This document shows positions 7,581 to 17,624 of a DNA stretch of 64,000 nt, one piece after another. A program made the position numbers and the translations under genes. How positions within the stretch are numbered: position 1 is the stretch's first letter; the number at the start of each line of letters is the position of its first letter. The notes beneath the pieces were generated by a model, which saw only the letters and a list, made by a program, of their open reading frames with translations, did no database searches and had not been told where the DNA came from. Source of the stretch: Flavobacteriaceae bacterium. GTDB lineage: Bacteria; Bacteroidota; Bacteroidia; Flavobacteriales; Flavobacteriaceae. The DNA lies in contig PKEA01000028.1 in the NCBI GenBank assembly GCA_002862805.1, positions 1 through 64,000 of the forward strand, written 5' to 3'.

Positions 7581-8939
7581 TTAAAGAGCAAATCTAAATC
7601 CTAAATATAAATCTGCTTGTGTTGAATCGTTTATTAATGCTGTTACAATAGAACCAGAACCCATGAAAAAACCACCTAATCTAAAACCTAAGCCCGTCGT
7701 GAAATCTGAAACTTCATTTTGTGAAAATGGTAAATAGATTTCATAGTTTTTACCTGAAAACCTTGGAGTTAAAGTGTAAATGTTTTGAATTGTAGTAAAA
7801 TCATTTTCAGAATCATCTGATACTTTTTGTTGTATATAACCAGAAACATACCATTTATTATGAATATGATAATCTGCATAAGCATTAATTACTGTTGGTA
7901 AATTAATTTTAAAATCTTTAGTTGAACTAGTTTTAGTTAAATAACCACTGCTAATTAATACATCTTCAATTTCAGTAATACTTTCTGAACCATCAAATTG
8001 ATTTAGGTTTAAACTCTCAAAACCTTGAATTTCTAAATTATAATTATTAGAAACATTATTATCAGATTTAAACTTCATTGATCCAATATTACGAACTGAA
8101 AGCCCAGCATTTAATCGATAACCCGATTTGTTTTTTGAAGAATCATCTGTGTTGTCAGCGATTTTTTCTTTCAATTGGTAATTGAATCCAAAATCTACAC
8201 CAAAACCATTTAAACCGCCTGCAAATAATTGACTATAATTTGAGCTATCTGTATAATTATCAGCTAAACTTCCTGAATAAGAAATGTTTACATTTGCATT
8301 TGCGTTACTCAATTCTACGTTTCCTGCAATATTAGTTACATCACCTGTTAAATGATCTACACCTAAATTCATATAAGATCCTGGGAATAATAGTTTAAAA
8401 GTAGCTCCAGCATTAAATTTATGCAAATCATTTTCAAACAATGTTCTAGAGGCTCCAAAACCTATTTCTCCCCAAGTAACAGCATTTAACCTTTGATTGT
8501 AGTTTGAATTTATTTGAGCGGTTCCTAGGAATGAATTAGTAACTGCATCTCCAAAATTAACATCGACATCTATTGCATTAGCTTTAATATTTGCAGCTGA
8601 GTTTATTAAAAAGCCCCATTTTTTGTATTTCATTGCAAATGAAGGACCTTGTATTACAGCATCTACTCTAAAATTTGCTGGTTCTGAACCTGTGAAAAAT
8701 TTATTCTCAATATCTTCACCTTTTAATAATTCTTGAAAACTAATTTTATTATTAGAAACATTTGTACTAAAATTAAATACATTAACCTCGTATGAAGTAG
8801 ACAAATTGTTTAATTCAGCAGGGTTAATAGTTGCATTTAAAATTCCAATTCTTTTGGAAATATTAATTCCAGAAAAATGTTCTTGTGCATTAGCATAAAA
8901 GCTTATTAGAGCAATACTTAAACAGAATATTTTTTTCAT
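7581..8939 (-). CDS. DUF5723-type outer-membrane-associated protein
   Basis: A 452-residue exported protein with a signal peptide (1-18, ending YANAQ). The start EHFSGINISKRIGILNATINPAEL, alternating beta-strand patterning and a C-terminus ending in F-R-F-A-L suggest a beta-rich, outer-membrane barrel-like protein. The composition and the NPAEL(N) opening match what I know of DUF5723 proteins, widespread in Bacteroidota and without assigned function. It precedes the zinc peptidase gene by 25 bases on the same strand and follows a membrane-protein gene by 3 bases, so these three form a probable operon. Confidence 0.75.
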   Translation of the reverse strand: MKKIFCLSIALISFYANAQEHFSGINISKRIGILNATINPAELNNLSTSYEVNVFNFSTNVSNNKISFQELLKGEDIENKFFTGSEPANFRVDAVIQGPSFAMKYKKWGFLINSAANIKANAIDVDVNFGDAVTNSFLGTAQINSNYNQRLNAVTWGEIGFGASRTLFENDLHKFNAGATFKLLFPGSYMNLGVDHLTGDVTNIAGNVELSNANANVNISYSGSLADNYTDSSNYSQLFAGGLNGFGVDFGFNYQLKEKIADNTDDSSKNKSGYRLNAGLSVRNIGSMKFKSDNNVSNNYNLEIQGFESLNLNQFDGSESITEIEDVLISSGYLTKTSSTKDFKINLPTVINAYADYHIHNKWYVSGYIQQKVSDDSENDFTTIQNIYTLTPRFSGKNYEIYLPFSQNEVSDFTTGLGFRLGGFFMGSGSIVTALINDSTQADLYLGFRFAL

Positions 8940-8942
8940 ATT

Positions 8943-9728
8943 TTAATTTGTTAGTTCATCTTCAAAACCTATAATCTTTTCATAGAGATTAAACTGAATG
9001 CAATACATAAAAGATATTGTAAATAAAATTCCAATACATAATGCTATTAAACCAGCTAAAGCAAAAAGAATTCCAATTATCATAGCACCCAATATAGTAA
9101 ATGGAGATTTTACAACTAACTTAATACTTTTAGATAATGCTTGAGAAAAATTTTGGTTGGCAAATATGATTAACGGAATAAATAAAAATGTAAATAGTGA
9201 TATTGAAATTGAGACCACAAAGCTGACTAATTTAAGGTTTGCCAGTTCTAAGCCCATACTTATTATAAAAGATATTAAAGAAACAATTAATGTTCCAATA
9301 ATTAGATCAATAGCTTTTTTACTAGAATAGTAAATAAATAAATCTGAAATTGAAATTGTTTTATTGTAATGAGCCAAACGGCATAGATGTAAGAAACCGG
9401 CATTTAAAGGAGCAAAAATGATTCCTATTCCTACTATTGCAATAAAATTATATAAAAAAATATTTGGATGATTTTCAAGATATGTTGGGTCTTGTATTAA
9501 TTCAGTAAACTCTCTAAGTTGCTCTGGATCTACAAATTGGTTTACAGCGATTAGTGCTATAATAGTTAATAGCGAAAAAACTAAAAAATAGCCAAGTCCA
9601 GCAATCCAAACAATTTTTTTGAAAGTTTCTAAACTACTATCAATAATAGTACCTAAATCAATTGTATATCCACTATTGATTTTCTCTTCAATAATTACAT
9701 TAATCTTATTTTCTTTTGTTGAATTCAT
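8943..9728 (-). CDS. Polytopic membrane protein of unknown function
   Basis: A 261-residue inner-membrane protein. After a polar N-terminus of about 35 residues there are about six hydrophobic helices (near 38-62, 92-112, 135-160, 163-190, 208-232, 233-250). The helix-rich, glycine-poor pattern with a GTIIDSSLETFKK start resembles Bacteroidota proteins with a YciC/DUF-type membrane domain, but I cannot name the family securely. The stop lies 5 bases before nothing unusual: the next gene upstream (pseudouridine synthase) ends 5 bases away, consistent with one transcript. Confidence 0.7.
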   Translation of the reverse strand: MNSTKENKINVIIEEKINSGYTIDLGTIIDSSLETFKKIVWIAGLGYFLVFSLLTIIALIAVNQFVDPEQLREFTELIQDPTYLENHPNIFLYNFIAIVGIGIIFAPLNAGFLHLCRLAHYNKTISISDLFIYYSSKKAIDLIIGTLIVSLISFIISMGLELANLKLVSFVVSISISLFTFLFIPLIIFANQNFSQALSKSIKLVVKSPFTILGAMIIGILFALAGLIALCIGILFTISFMYCIQFNLYEKIIGFEDELTN

Positions 9729-9733
9729 GTTTG

Positions 9734-10429
9734 TTATAAATTATTCCAAATTGGATCTATTGGAGTTGAAGCTGTTAATTTAATAATTTCTTTTGTAACT
9801 GGGTGAATAAATTCTAAAGTTCTTGCGTGTAAATGAATACCACCATCTTTATTACTTCTGTCAAAACCATATTTTAAATCGCCTTTTATTGGGCACCCCA
9901 TAGCATTAAGTTGCGCTCTAATTTGATGATGTCTTCCTGTATGTAGGTTTATTTCTAAAGCATAATAATTATCTAGTTTTTTAAACACAGTATAATCTAA
10001 ACTTGCTTTTTTACTTTCAGGAACTTCTTTAGTATGTGCTTTTGAAGTATTGTTTTTAGGATTACGTTTTAAAAAATGTACCAAAATATCTTTGTCTTTT
10101 GGAGGCATGTTTTTTACAATTGCCCAATACATTTTCTTAGTTTCTCTATTTTTAAAAGATTCATTTAAACGAGTTAATGCTTTACTCGTTTTGGCAAAAA
10201 CTACAATACCAGTTGTTGGTCTGTCTAAACGATGTATAACGCCTAAAAAAACTTCACCAGGTTTATTATATTTATCTTTAAGATATTCTTTAACAACATC
10301 AGATAATGGTTTGTCACCTGTTTTATCACCTTGCACAATATCGCCTACACGTTTATTGACCACAATAATATGATTGTCTTCGTGTAGAATTTGAAGATTT
10401 GATTTATTTGAAACTATTTTTTCTGTCAA
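9734..10429 (-). CDS. RluA-family pseudouridine synthase, short form without S4 domain
   Basis: A 231-residue pseudouridine synthase with the catalytic motif HRLDRPTTGIVVFAK, where D69 is the catalytic aspartate, and the RNA-contact motif LHTGRHHQIRAQL. The N-terminus begins directly with the catalytic domain (ILHEDNHIIVVNKRVGD), so the S4 RNA-binding domain present in the 4120-5157 paralogue is missing. Targets of this short form (rRNA or tRNA) cannot be inferred. It lies downstream of panB with a 39-base gap on the same strand. Confidence 0.9.
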   Translation of the reverse strand: MTEKIVSNKSNLQILHEDNHIIVVNKRVGDIVQGDKTGDKPLSDVVKEYLKDKYNKPGEVFLGVIHRLDRPTTGIVVFAKTSKALTRLNESFKNRETKKMYWAIVKNMPPKDKDILVHFLKRNPKNNTSKAHTKEVPESKKASLDYTVFKKLDNYYALEINLHTGRHHQIRAQLNAMGCPIKGDLKYGFDRSNKDGGIHLHARTLEFIHPVTKEIIKLTASTPIDPIWNNL

Positions 10430-10468
10430 AATAAACTAATTACTAGTGACTATTTACTAATCCCTTTT

Positions 10469-11287
10469 TTAATATTGCTCATTCTCATTTGGAAAATCAA
10501 CTGACTTAACATCAGCCACATATTGACCAATTGCAGCTGTCATTTCTTCATATAAATTCATGTATCTTCTTAAAAATCTTGGACTAAATTCATGTGTCAT
10601 TCCTATCATATCATGTAAAACTAATACTTGACCGTCAACACCATTTCCTGCACCAATTCCAATAACTGGAATAGAAATACTTTCAGCAACTTTTTTAGCT
10701 AAATGAGCTGGAATTTTTTCTAATACCAAAGCAAAACAACCCACTCTTTCAAGCATTTTTGCGTCTTCAATTAATTTATTTGCTTCTTCGTCTTCCTTAG
10801 CTCTTACAGTATATGTTCCAAATTTATAAATAGATTGAGGAGTAAGCCCTAAGTGACCCATTACAGGTATTCCAGCATTTAAAATTCTTTTGATTGAATC
10901 TTTAATTTCGCTTCCACCTTCCATTTTAACTGCATGTCCACCACTTTCTTTCATAATGCGAATAGAAGAGCGTAACGCTTCTTTTGGATCTGATTGATAA
11001 CTACCAAAAGGTAAATCAACAACAACTAAAGCCCTTTCACAAGCTCTAACTACTGATGAAGCGTGATATATCATTTGATCTAAAGTAATGGGCAAAGTAG
11101 TTTCATGACCCGCCATTACATTACTTGCCGAATCACCAACTAAAATTACATCAATACCTGCCGAATCTACAATTTTAGCCATTGTATAATCGTAAGCTGT
11201 TAACATCGAGATTTTCTCTCCGTTATCTTTCATTTCTACTAATGTTTTAGTAGTAATTCTTTTGTAATCTTTTTTTGCTACAGACAT
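10469..11287 (-). CDS. panB: 3-methyl-2-oxobutanoate hydroxymethyltransferase
   Basis: PanB adds a hydroxymethyl group from methylene-tetrahydrofolate to 2-oxoisovalerate to give ketopantoate, the first committed step to pantothenate and CoA. The 272-residue protein has the TIM-barrel landmarks: metal-binding segment [20 protein letters not shown], the VKMEGG strand, [21 protein letters not shown], the catalytic-glutamate segment [11 protein letters not shown], and [20 protein letters not shown]. Length matches the family (about 264-280). A -7 promoter element lies 22 bases upstream. Confidence 0.97.
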   Translation of the reverse strand: MSVAKKDYKRITTKTLVEMKDNGEKISMLTAYDYTMAKIVDSAGIDVILVGDSASNVMAGHETTLPITLDQMIYHASSVVRACERALVVVDLPFGSYQSDPKEALRSSIRIMKESGGHAVKMEGGSEIKDSIKRILNAGIPVMGHLGLTPQSIYKFGTYTVRAKEDEEANKLIEDAKMLERVGCFALVLEKIPAHLAKKVAESISIPVIGIGAGNGVDGQVLVLHDMIGMTHEFSPRFLRRYMNLYEEMTAAIGQYVADVKSVDFPNENEQY

Positions 11288-11308
11288 GTTTTTCTAGTAT
11301 TTGAAACG

Positions 11309-11316
11309 CAAAGGTA
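11309..11316 (-). promoter_or_regulatory. -7 promoter element of panB
   Basis: The minus strand reads TACCTTTG (TAnnTTTG), 22 bases before the panB ATG at 11287. Confidence 0.55.
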
Positions 11317-11366
11317 TAAAATGATATTTTCTTTCCTATTTTTTTATTTTGAAATGATTTATTCTA

Positions 11367-11374
11367 TACATTTG
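11367..11374 (+). promoter_or_regulatory. -7 promoter element of nhaD
   Basis: TACATTTG matches TAnnTTTG and ends 16 bases before the ATG at 11391. A TTG lies at 11349-11351, but its 15-base spacing is shorter than usual. Confidence 0.5.
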
Positions 11375-11390
11375 ATTAAACTTTAACCTA

Positions 11391-12677
11391 ATGATTACTA
11401 TACTACTTACCATTGCCATTTTAGGATATTTTATTGTTGTTTTAGAATCGCCAATGCGAATAAACAAAACAATTTCTGCAATATTAACGGGGTCATTATG
11501 CTGGATCGTAATTGCTATATTTAATAATGAAGGTTCACATGAAATTTCTGAGAAACTTACAAACTATTTTGGAGAAATAGCTGGACTTTTAATTTTTTTA
11601 TTAGGTGCAATGACTATTGTGGAACTAATTGATTTACATAAAGGTTTTTCGGTAATTACGCATAGAATTAGAACTAAGTCTGTTTTAAAATTATTATGGA
11701 TAATAGGAGGGATTACTTTTATTTTATCGGCATTCTTAGATAATTTAGCTACAGCCATAATAATGGTTACTTTATTACGAAAGATATTGCCGAAAGGAAA
11801 AATTAGAATGATTTTAGCTGGAGTAGTGGTTATTGCTTCAAACGCTGGTGGTGCTTTTAGCCCGATAGGTGACGTTACTACTACATTACTTTGGATAGGA
11901 GGACAAGTAAGTGCAGTAGGTATTTCGTCTAAGTTATTTTTACCTTCTGTTATGTGTATTTTAGTACCTTTAGTTTTAGCAAGTTTTAAAATGAGAGGTT
12001 TTGCAGTATTGCGTGCTCAAGTTTCTATGGCCGAAGCTAAAAAAGAAGAAAAAATGCGTGGAAGTTTAAGTGTGTTTATTGCTGGAGTTATAGGTTTAAT
12101 ATTGGTTCCAATAATTAAATCAATTACTGGATTACCGCCATTTATTGGAATTTTAGTTTCGTTAAGTATGGTTTCCTTAGTATCTATAATTTATCATAGA
12201 AATAAGACTCAAGAAGAAAAAGATAGTTTTTCAATTGCTACAGCCTTATCTAAAGTAGATGTTAGTTCAATTTTATATTTCATGGGAATTTTATTAATGG
12301 TTTTTGCTTTGCAAGAGGTTCATATTTTAACTCAATTGGCTTCCTTCTTAGAAGAAACATTACCCAATAGAAATACTATGATTGTTGCCATAGGTTTTCT
12401 ATCTTCATTAGTAGATAACGGAAGTTTAGTAGCTGCTACTCAAGGAATGTTTAGTTTACAAGATTTTCCAATGGATAATCAACTTTGGGAAATGATTGCG
12501 CTTTGTGCAGGAACAGGAGGAAGTATGTTAATTATAGGTTCTGCATCTGGTATTGCAGTTATGGAGAAAGAAAAAATGACATTCATGTGGTATTTAAAAA
12601 CAATAACACCTTTAGCTTTAGCTGGTTATATTGCTGGAATTGTAACATATTTAGCTTTAGAACTACTTATATATTAA
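11391..12677 (+). CDS. nhaD: Na+/H+ antiporter, NhaD type
   Basis: An inner-membrane sodium/proton antiporter of the NhaD (ion transporter superfamily) group, exporting sodium in exchange for protons. The 428-residue protein has about 11-12 hydrophobic helices. Signature segments are LLGAMTIVELIDLHKGFSVI, FLDNLATAIIMVTLLRKI, GGAFSPIGDVTTTLLWIGG and, in the second half, FLSSLVDNGSLVAA with GGSMLIIGSASGIAVME; the paired DN motifs in discontinuous helices are expected for ion binding. It stands alone with its own promoter, divergent from panB. Confidence 0.92.
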   Translation: MITILLTIAILGYFIVVLESPMRINKTISAILTGSLCWIVIAIFNNEGSHEISEKLTNYFGEIAGLLIFLLGAMTIVELIDLHKGFSVITHRIRTKSVLKLLWIIGGITFILSAFLDNLATAIIMVTLLRKILPKGKIRMILAGVVVIASNAGGAFSPIGDVTTTLLWIGGQVSAVGISSKLFLPSVMCILVPLVLASFKMRGFAVLRAQVSMAEAKKEEKMRGSLSVFIAGVIGLILVPIIKSITGLPPFIGILVSLSMVSLVSIIYHRNKTQEEKDSFSIATALSKVDVSSILYFMGILLMVFALQEVHILTQLASFLEETLPNRNTMIVAIGFLSSLVDNGSLVAATQGMFSLQDFPMDNQLWEMIALCAGTGGSMLIIGSASGIAVMEKEKMTFMWYLKTITPLALAGYIAGIVTYLALELLIY

Positions 12678-12690
12678 ATTAGTCACTAAA

Positions 12691-12720
12691 TTGTCCTTCC
12701 GAAAAAGGAGAAATCTCATT
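12691..12720 (+). repeat. Dispersed short repeat (GAGAAATCTCA type)
   Basis: The sequence starts TTGTCCTTCC and ends GAGAAATCTCATT. It resembles the reverse complement of 57523-57550 and can form an imperfect hairpin with ATATGAGGTTTACC just downstream. Such short degenerate palindromes recur between genes in this window. Confidence 0.5.
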
Positions 12721-12772
12721 AAGCATATATGAGGTTTACCTTTTATGAATGATATTTTAAAAACTCCGCATT

Positions 12773-13207
12773 ATGAAGAAGTATATAGTTTTTCTTTTAC
12801 TTATAAGTTTCACCTCTGTTTTTTCACAAGAAGTAGAAGTGAAGCAAGCTGTTGATGATTTTTTTGTGGGTTTACATAAACGCGACACATTACAATTTAA
12901 AAAAGTGTGTCATCCATATATAAACATGCAAACGATAGGGAAAGACAAAGAGCAAAACAATAAACTTATTCTTGAAAACTTTCAAGACTTTTTGAAGTCT
13001 ATTGTTTCTATTCCAGAAAATGTGGTGTTGTTTGAAAAATTACTGGATTATAAAATTCAAATAGACGGTCCACTTGCTCATGTTTGGACTCCTTATGAGT
13101 TTTATGTAAACGGAAAGCTAAGCCATAGTGGTGTAAATTCTTTTACGCTTTTTAAGGAAAAAGACGCATGGCAAATTATTCATATTATTGATACGAGGAG
13201 GAAGTAG
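12773..13207 (+). CDS. Exported NTF2-like (SnoaL-type) protein
   Basis: A 144-residue protein with a signal peptide (1-19, ending SVFSQ). The mature part has the pattern of the NTF2-like fold: helix VKQAVDDFFVGLHKRD, the segment CHPYINMQTIG, and a curved sheet ending with VWTPYEFYVNGKLSHSGVNSFTLFKEKDAWQIIHIIDTRRK. The last part is typical of the nuclear transport factor 2 family of small secreted Bacteroidota proteins. No catalytic residues can be assigned and the role is unknown. It stands alone, with dispersed repeat sequence just upstream. Confidence 0.8.
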   Translation: MKKYIVFLLLISFTSVFSQEVEVKQAVDDFFVGLHKRDTLQFKKVCHPYINMQTIGKDKEQNNKLILENFQDFLKSIVSIPENVVLFEKLLDYKIQIDGPLAHVWTPYEFYVNGKLSHSGVNSFTLFKEKDAWQIIHIIDTRRK

Positions 13208-13246
13208 GTAGGTTTGGATTAATAAGTATAAATAAGTTAATATAAG

Positions 13247-13963
13247 TTGTTTAAAATGAATAGAGATTTAATAGAAATAAGTAAAAATGTTTTAACAAAT
13301 ATTGACAATATTGACAATATTGTTGATAGCTATTTTGAACCAATAAAAGACTATACTGATACTGTATCTGATATTTTTACCCCAATTAAAGTTGTTCACA
13401 CACTTTACACTTTTAATAAAAAAAGGAAGTTTAAAAGTTTTCTTAAATATTATGCAGTAAGTATAGATAATGGGGGAATAAACATTTCTGATAATTCAAT
13501 CAAAATGTATAATTATTTGGGAAATAGTAAAAATTTTAATTTTATACAAGAAACTATTGAAAGTTCTATTGATTCTAAATCAATATATGGCTCAATGATT
13601 TTAGGTTATTTTGCAGGGAAAATCCTTACGGATGTAACAACAATAACATTTAAAGAATTAATTATTCTCGAAGCTTTAAAAGAACTGAATGATTTTGAAT
13701 TAAGTTGTTTTACTAAAATATATTCAATTGTGGATTTAACAGATGTAATTAATATTCATAAATATAAAGAAGATTTATTAAATCCATTTTTATTCGAATT
13801 GACTATTTCTAAATTAATACAACTAAGAATAGTTGAGGAAGCCCCTATACTTGTGTCAGGAAAGCCTAAGGGTAGTTTCATTTCGACTGATATAGCAGAA
13901 GAAATTTATTTTATGATTAAAGAAATGAATTTAGAGGTTGATCTACTTAATTATGAATTTTAA
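13247..13963 (+). CDS. Unknown soluble protein, possibly accessory
   Basis: A 238-residue protein I do not recognise. There is no signal peptide; the only hydrophobic stretch is short (SIYGSMILGYFAGKIL, about 113-128). The N-terminus carries a 9-base tandem repeat in DNA that gives NIDNIDNIV. The C-terminal third (LNPFLFELTISKLIQLRIVEEAPILVSG...FISTDIAEEIYFMIKEM) looks like a winged-helix-like end but this is only an impression. Very AT-rich, separated from neighbours and next to no recognisable partner, it looks like an accessory gene. It converges on sdaA with 21 bases between the stops and no clear terminator. Confidence 0.6.
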   Translation: MFKMNRDLIEISKNVLTNIDNIDNIVDSYFEPIKDYTDTVSDIFTPIKVVHTLYTFNKKRKFKSFLKYYAVSIDNGGINISDNSIKMYNYLGNSKNFNFIQETIESSIDSKSIYGSMILGYFAGKILTDVTTITFKELIILEALKELNDFELSCFTKIYSIVDLTDVINIHKYKEDLLNPFLFELTISKLIQLRIVEEAPILVSGKPKGSFISTDIAEEIYFMIKEMNLEVDLLNYEF

Positions 13964-13984
13964 GTTTTAAAATAATATAAATCA

Positions 13985-15406
13985 CTAACAATCCGCTAAG
14001 TTAACCCCAATAGCTAAACCACCTTCAGAAGTTTCTTTATACTTTGTGTTCATGTCTTTTGCGGTTTCCCACATCGTATTCACTACTTTGTCTAAGGGAA
14101 CTTTTACATTTTTAGAATCGGTTTCTAAAGCAAGTTCGGCCGCATTAATAGCTTTAATTGCACCCATAGTATTACGCTCAATACAAGGGACTTGCACTAA
14201 GCCGCCAATAGGATCACAGGTCATTCCTAAATGATGTTCCATAGCAATTTCTGCTGCAACTGTTACTTGCTCTGGAGTTCCGCCCATAGCTTCACATAAA
14301 GCTGCGGCTGCCATTGCACTAGAAACACCTATTTCAGCTTGGCATCCGCCCATAGCGGCACTTATAGTTGCACCTTTTTTAAAGATACTTCCTATTTCAC
14401 CAGCAGTCATTAAAAATTGTTTTATTTCTTGTTCTCCCGCTTCGTGGTTTTCAATCACTAAGTAATACATTAAAACTGCAGGAATAACACCGGCACTTCC
14501 ATTTGTAGGAGCAGTAACCACTCTTCCTAATGAAGCGTTTACTTCGTTTACAGATAAAGCAAAGCAACTCACCCATTTTAATATTTGTCTGAATTTGACT
14601 TCAGTCTGACGAATAATTTGCATCCAAGAATACGGACTATCATAAGGTAAAACACCAATTAAGTTTTTATGCATGTCATAAGCTCTACGACGAACATTTA
14701 GTCCACCAGGTAAAGTTCCTTCGGTATGACAACCTATATACATACATTCTAGCATGGTATCCCAAATGCGCATCAATTCGTTATGAATTTCTTCTTCACT
14801 GCGCATTGACTTTTCATTCTCATAAACAATTTCCCAAACTTTTTTGTTTTCAGCATTACAATACCTTAGTAAGTCGGCACCATTTTCAGTAGGAAAAGGA
14901 AATGAACATTTTATTTCTTCATTCTTCGCAGAATTTACTCTTTCTTCTTTTACAACAAAACCTCCACCAATTGAATAATATACAACTTCAATTTCTCTAG
15001 TATCTGTGTAAGCTGTAAATTTTATTCCATTAGAATGAAAAGGTAAAAACTCTCTGTTAAATACGATATCAGTTTCAAAATCAAATGGAATAATAATTTC
15101 ATTCCCTAAAAAAAGTTCTTTTTTATTTTTTATGGCAGTAATGATAATATCAATGCTTTCAACCGGAATATATTCAGGGTCAGCACCACTTAGTCCTAAC
15201 ATAACAGCTAAATCAGTAGCATGTCCTTTTCCTGTCAATGACAACGAACCATATAAATCTACTTTAACTCTATTAATTGAGTCAATTAAATTTTCATTAC
15301 GTAATTCGCCTAAAAAACGTTCAGCACCACGCCAAGGTCCTAATGTGTGAGAACTTGAAGGTCCAACCCCAATTTTAAGCATATCAAAAACCGAAATACA
15401 TTCCAT
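13985..15406 (-). CDS. sdaA: L-serine ammonia-lyase (iron-sulfur type)
   Basis: Deaminates L-serine to pyruvate and ammonia with a [4Fe-4S] cluster. The 473-residue single chain joins the beta-type N-terminal domain ([21 protein letters not shown]) and the alpha-type catalytic domain. Cluster cysteines are expected in [41 protein letters not shown]; all are present. Length fits the single-chain family (about 455-475). It has its own -7 element 19 bases upstream and is divergent from dnaK. Confidence 0.96.
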   Translation of the reverse strand: MECISVFDMLKIGVGPSSSHTLGPWRGAERFLGELRNENLIDSINRVKVDLYGSLSLTGKGHATDLAVMLGLSGADPEYIPVESIDIIITAIKNKKELFLGNEIIIPFDFETDIVFNREFLPFHSNGIKFTAYTDTREIEVVYYSIGGGFVVKEERVNSAKNEEIKCSFPFPTENGADLLRYCNAENKKVWEIVYENEKSMRSEEEIHNELMRIWDTMLECMYIGCHTEGTLPGGLNVRRRAYDMHKNLIGVLPYDSPYSWMQIIRQTEVKFRQILKWVSCFALSVNEVNASLGRVVTAPTNGSAGVIPAVLMYYLVIENHEAGEQEIKQFLMTAGEIGSIFKKGATISAAMGGCQAEIGVSSAMAAAALCEAMGGTPEQVTVAAEIAMEHHLGMTCDPIGGLVQVPCIERNTMGAIKAINAAELALETDSKNVKVPLDKVVNTMWETAKDMNTKYKETSEGGLAIGVNLADC

Positions 15407-15424
15407 AACTATTGTTTATTCTTA

Positions 15425-15432
15425 CAAAGATA
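15425..15432 (-). promoter_or_regulatory. -7 promoter element of sdaA
   Basis: The minus strand reads TATCTTTG (TAnnTTTG), 19 bases before the ATG at 15406. Confidence 0.55.
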
Positions 15433-15579
15433 GCTTTTAGTATGATAGATGCAAAGTATAAAAGTTTAATAGTTATTTCTGTGACCAAATACCCAAAAGC
15501 AATTATGCTCATAACCTTAAAAATGTCATCTTGTCATATATTTCTATTTAAAACTGACAATTTTTAGGTACAATTACGC

Positions 15580-15595
15580 TTGGCATAATACTTGA
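15580..15595 (+). promoter_or_regulatory. Sigma-54-like promoter of dnaK
   Basis: TTGGCATAATACTTGA matches the -24/-12 sigma-54 pattern (TTGGCA, ten bases after GG, then TTG), with A where the invariant C of TTGC is expected. No TAnnTTTG element is present at the right distance. The predicted start near 15607 leaves a leader of about 50 bases. A CTTGA/TCAAG inverted repeat overlaps its end (15591-15610). Confidence 0.4.
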
Positions 15596-15656
15596 CTTAT
15601 GACTATCAAGTTTTTAAAACGAAATTAAAACACACAAATAAATTAAGAGTAAAGTT

Positions 15657-17543
15657 ATGAGTAAAATTATTGGAATCGATTTAGGTACAACCAATTCTTG
15701 TGTTTCAGTTATGGAAGGTGGAGAACCTGTTGTAATTGCAAATGCGGAAGGTAAAAGAACTACACCGTCAGTAATTGCATTTGTTGAAGGAGGAGAAATC
15801 AAAGTTGGAGATCCTGCAAAAAGACAAGCGGTTACCAATCCTACAAAAACGATTGCTTCAGTGAAGCGTTTTATGGGGAACAAATTTTCAGAAAGTGCTA
15901 AAGAAGCATCTACTGTTGCTTACAAAGTAGTAAAAGGAGATAACGACACACCACGTGTTGATATTGACGGAAGATTATACACTCCACAAGAATTGTCAGC
16001 TATGACGCTTCAAAAAATGAAGAAAACTGCTGAAGATTATTTAGGAACTACAGTAACTCAAGCGGTTATTACTGTTCCAGCTTATTTTAACGATGCACAA
16101 CGTCAAGCTACTAAAGAAGCTGGTCAAATTGCAGGTTTAGAAGTTATGCGTATTATCAATGAGCCTACTGCTGCGGCATTAGCTTATGGATTAGACAAAC
16201 AAGGAACTGATCAAAAAATTGCAGTTTACGATTTAGGTGGTGGAACATTTGATATTTCTATCCTTGAATTAGGAGATGGAGTTTTCGAAGTATTATCTAC
16301 TAATGGAGATACTCACTTAGGTGGAGATGATTTTGACCAAGTTATTATTGACTGGTTAGCAACTGAATTTAATTCTGCTGAAGGAATTGATTTACGTCAA
16401 GATCCAATGGCTTTACAACGTTTAAAAGAAGCTGCTGAGAAAGCGAAGATTGAATTATCTTCTTCTGCTCAAACAGAAATTAACTTGCCATATGTTACTG
16501 CTACTGCTACAGGACCAAAACACTTAGTACAAACATTAACTAGAGCTAAATTTGAACAATTAGCTGCTGCTTTAGTAAAACGTTCTATGGAGCCAGTTGC
16601 TAAAGCATTAAAAGATGCAGGTTTATCTACATCTGATATTGATGAAGTTATTTTAGTTGGTGGTTCTACTCGTATCCCAGTTATCCAAGAACAAGTTGAA
16701 AAATTCTTTGGTAAAAAAGCATCAAAAGGAGTAAATCCTGATGAAGTTGTTGCAATTGGTGCAGCTATTCAAGGTGGAGTTTTATCTGGAGATGTAAAAG
16801 ATGTATTGTTATTAGACGTTACACCTTTATCTTTAGGAATTGAAACAATGGGTGGAGTTATGACTACATTAATTGAGTCTAACACAACTATTCCAACAAA
16901 AAAATCGCAAATATTCTCTACTGCTGCGGATAATCAACCAACAGTTGAATTACACGTTTTACAAGGAGCAAGAGCAATGGCTGCAGATAATAAAACAATA
17001 GGTCGTTTTAACTTAGATGGTATTCCACCAGCACCAAGAGGTGTTCCTCAAATTGAAGTAACTTTCGATATTGATGCAAACGGAATCATTAAAGTTTCTG
17101 CTACTGATAAAGGAACTGGAAAATCTCACGATATTCGTATCGAAGCTTCTTCTGGTTTAACAGCTGAAGAAATTGAAAGAATGAAAAAAGATGCTGAAGC
17201 TAATGCTGATGCTGATAAAGCGGCAAAAGAAAGAGTTGAGAAATTAAACGAAGCGGATGCAATGGTTTTTCAAACTGAAAGCCAATTGAAAGAATTAGGT
17301 GAGAAATTATCTGATGAACACAAAACAGCTATCGAATATGCTTTAACAGAATTAAAAATGGCTCACGAATCTCAAGATTTACCAGCTATTGATACTGCTC
17401 TAGCAAACATAAACGCTGCTTGGAAAACTGCAACTGAAGCTATGTATGCTCAAGGTGAGCAAGGACAAGCTCAAGATGCACAACCACAAGGTGATGCAAC
17501 TGGAGATCAAACACAAGATGTTGATTTTGAAGAAGTAAAATAA
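15657..17543 (+). CDS. dnaK: Molecular chaperone DnaK (Hsp70)
   Basis: ATP-dependent cytosolic chaperone that folds and rescues proteins together with DnaJ and GrpE. The 628-residue protein shows the full Hsp70 pattern: [17 protein letters not shown] (phosphate 1), [46 protein letters not shown] (phosphate 2), [12 protein letters not shown], and the substrate-binding domain from about 385 ([17 protein letters not shown]), ending in a low-complexity Q/A-rich lid tail and the terminal DVDFEEVK. dnaJ and grpE are not adjacent. Codon use is visibly more biased and GC-richer than its neighbours, as expected for a highly expressed gene. Confidence 0.98.
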   Translation: MSKIIGIDLGTTNSCVSVMEGGEPVVIANAEGKRTTPSVIAFVEGGEIKVGDPAKRQAVTNPTKTIASVKRFMGNKFSESAKEASTVAYKVVKGDNDTPRVDIDGRLYTPQELSAMTLQKMKKTAEDYLGTTVTQAVITVPAYFNDAQRQATKEAGQIAGLEVMRIINEPTAAALAYGLDKQGTDQKIAVYDLGGGTFDISILELGDGVFEVLSTNGDTHLGGDDFDQVIIDWLATEFNSAEGIDLRQDPMALQRLKEAAEKAKIELSSSAQTEINLPYVTATATGPKHLVQTLTRAKFEQLAAALVKRSMEPVAKALKDAGLSTSDIDEVILVGGSTRIPVIQEQVEKFFGKKASKGVNPDEVVAIGAAIQGGVLSGDVKDVLLLDVTPLSLGIETMGGVMTTLIESNTTIPTKKSQIFSTAADNQPTVELHVLQGARAMAADNKTIGRFNLDGIPPAPRGVPQIEVTFDIDANGIIKVSATDKGTGKSHDIRIEASSGLTAEEIERMKKDAEANADADKAAKERVEKLNEADAMVFQTESQLKELGEKLSDEHKTAIEYALTELKMAHESQDLPAIDTALANINAAWKTATEAMYAQGEQGQAQDAQPQGDATGDQTQDVDFEEVK

Positions 17544-17562
17544 TTTACAACTTACAAATAGT

Positions 17563-17597
17563 AAAAAACCGAATCATTTCTGATTCGGTTTTTTTTA
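17563..17597 (+). terminator. Rho-independent terminator of dnaK
   Basis: AAAAAACCGAATCA (17563-17576), loop TTTC, then TGATTCGGTTTTTTTT. The flanking A- and T-runs also make it suitable for the convergent symporter transcript at 17625. Confidence 0.9.
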
Positions 17598-17624
17598 TTT
17601 CTTAAAGTTTTTTAGCTTCTATGT

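Noticed and set aside
10437-10466. Degenerate ACTAAT-like repeats between the short pseudouridine synthase gene and panB
   Set aside because: Only two or three imperfect units; not a convincing array.
15614-15883. 89-codon minus-strand frame opposite the dnaK start
   Set aside because: Shadow of the conserved dnaK N-terminus.
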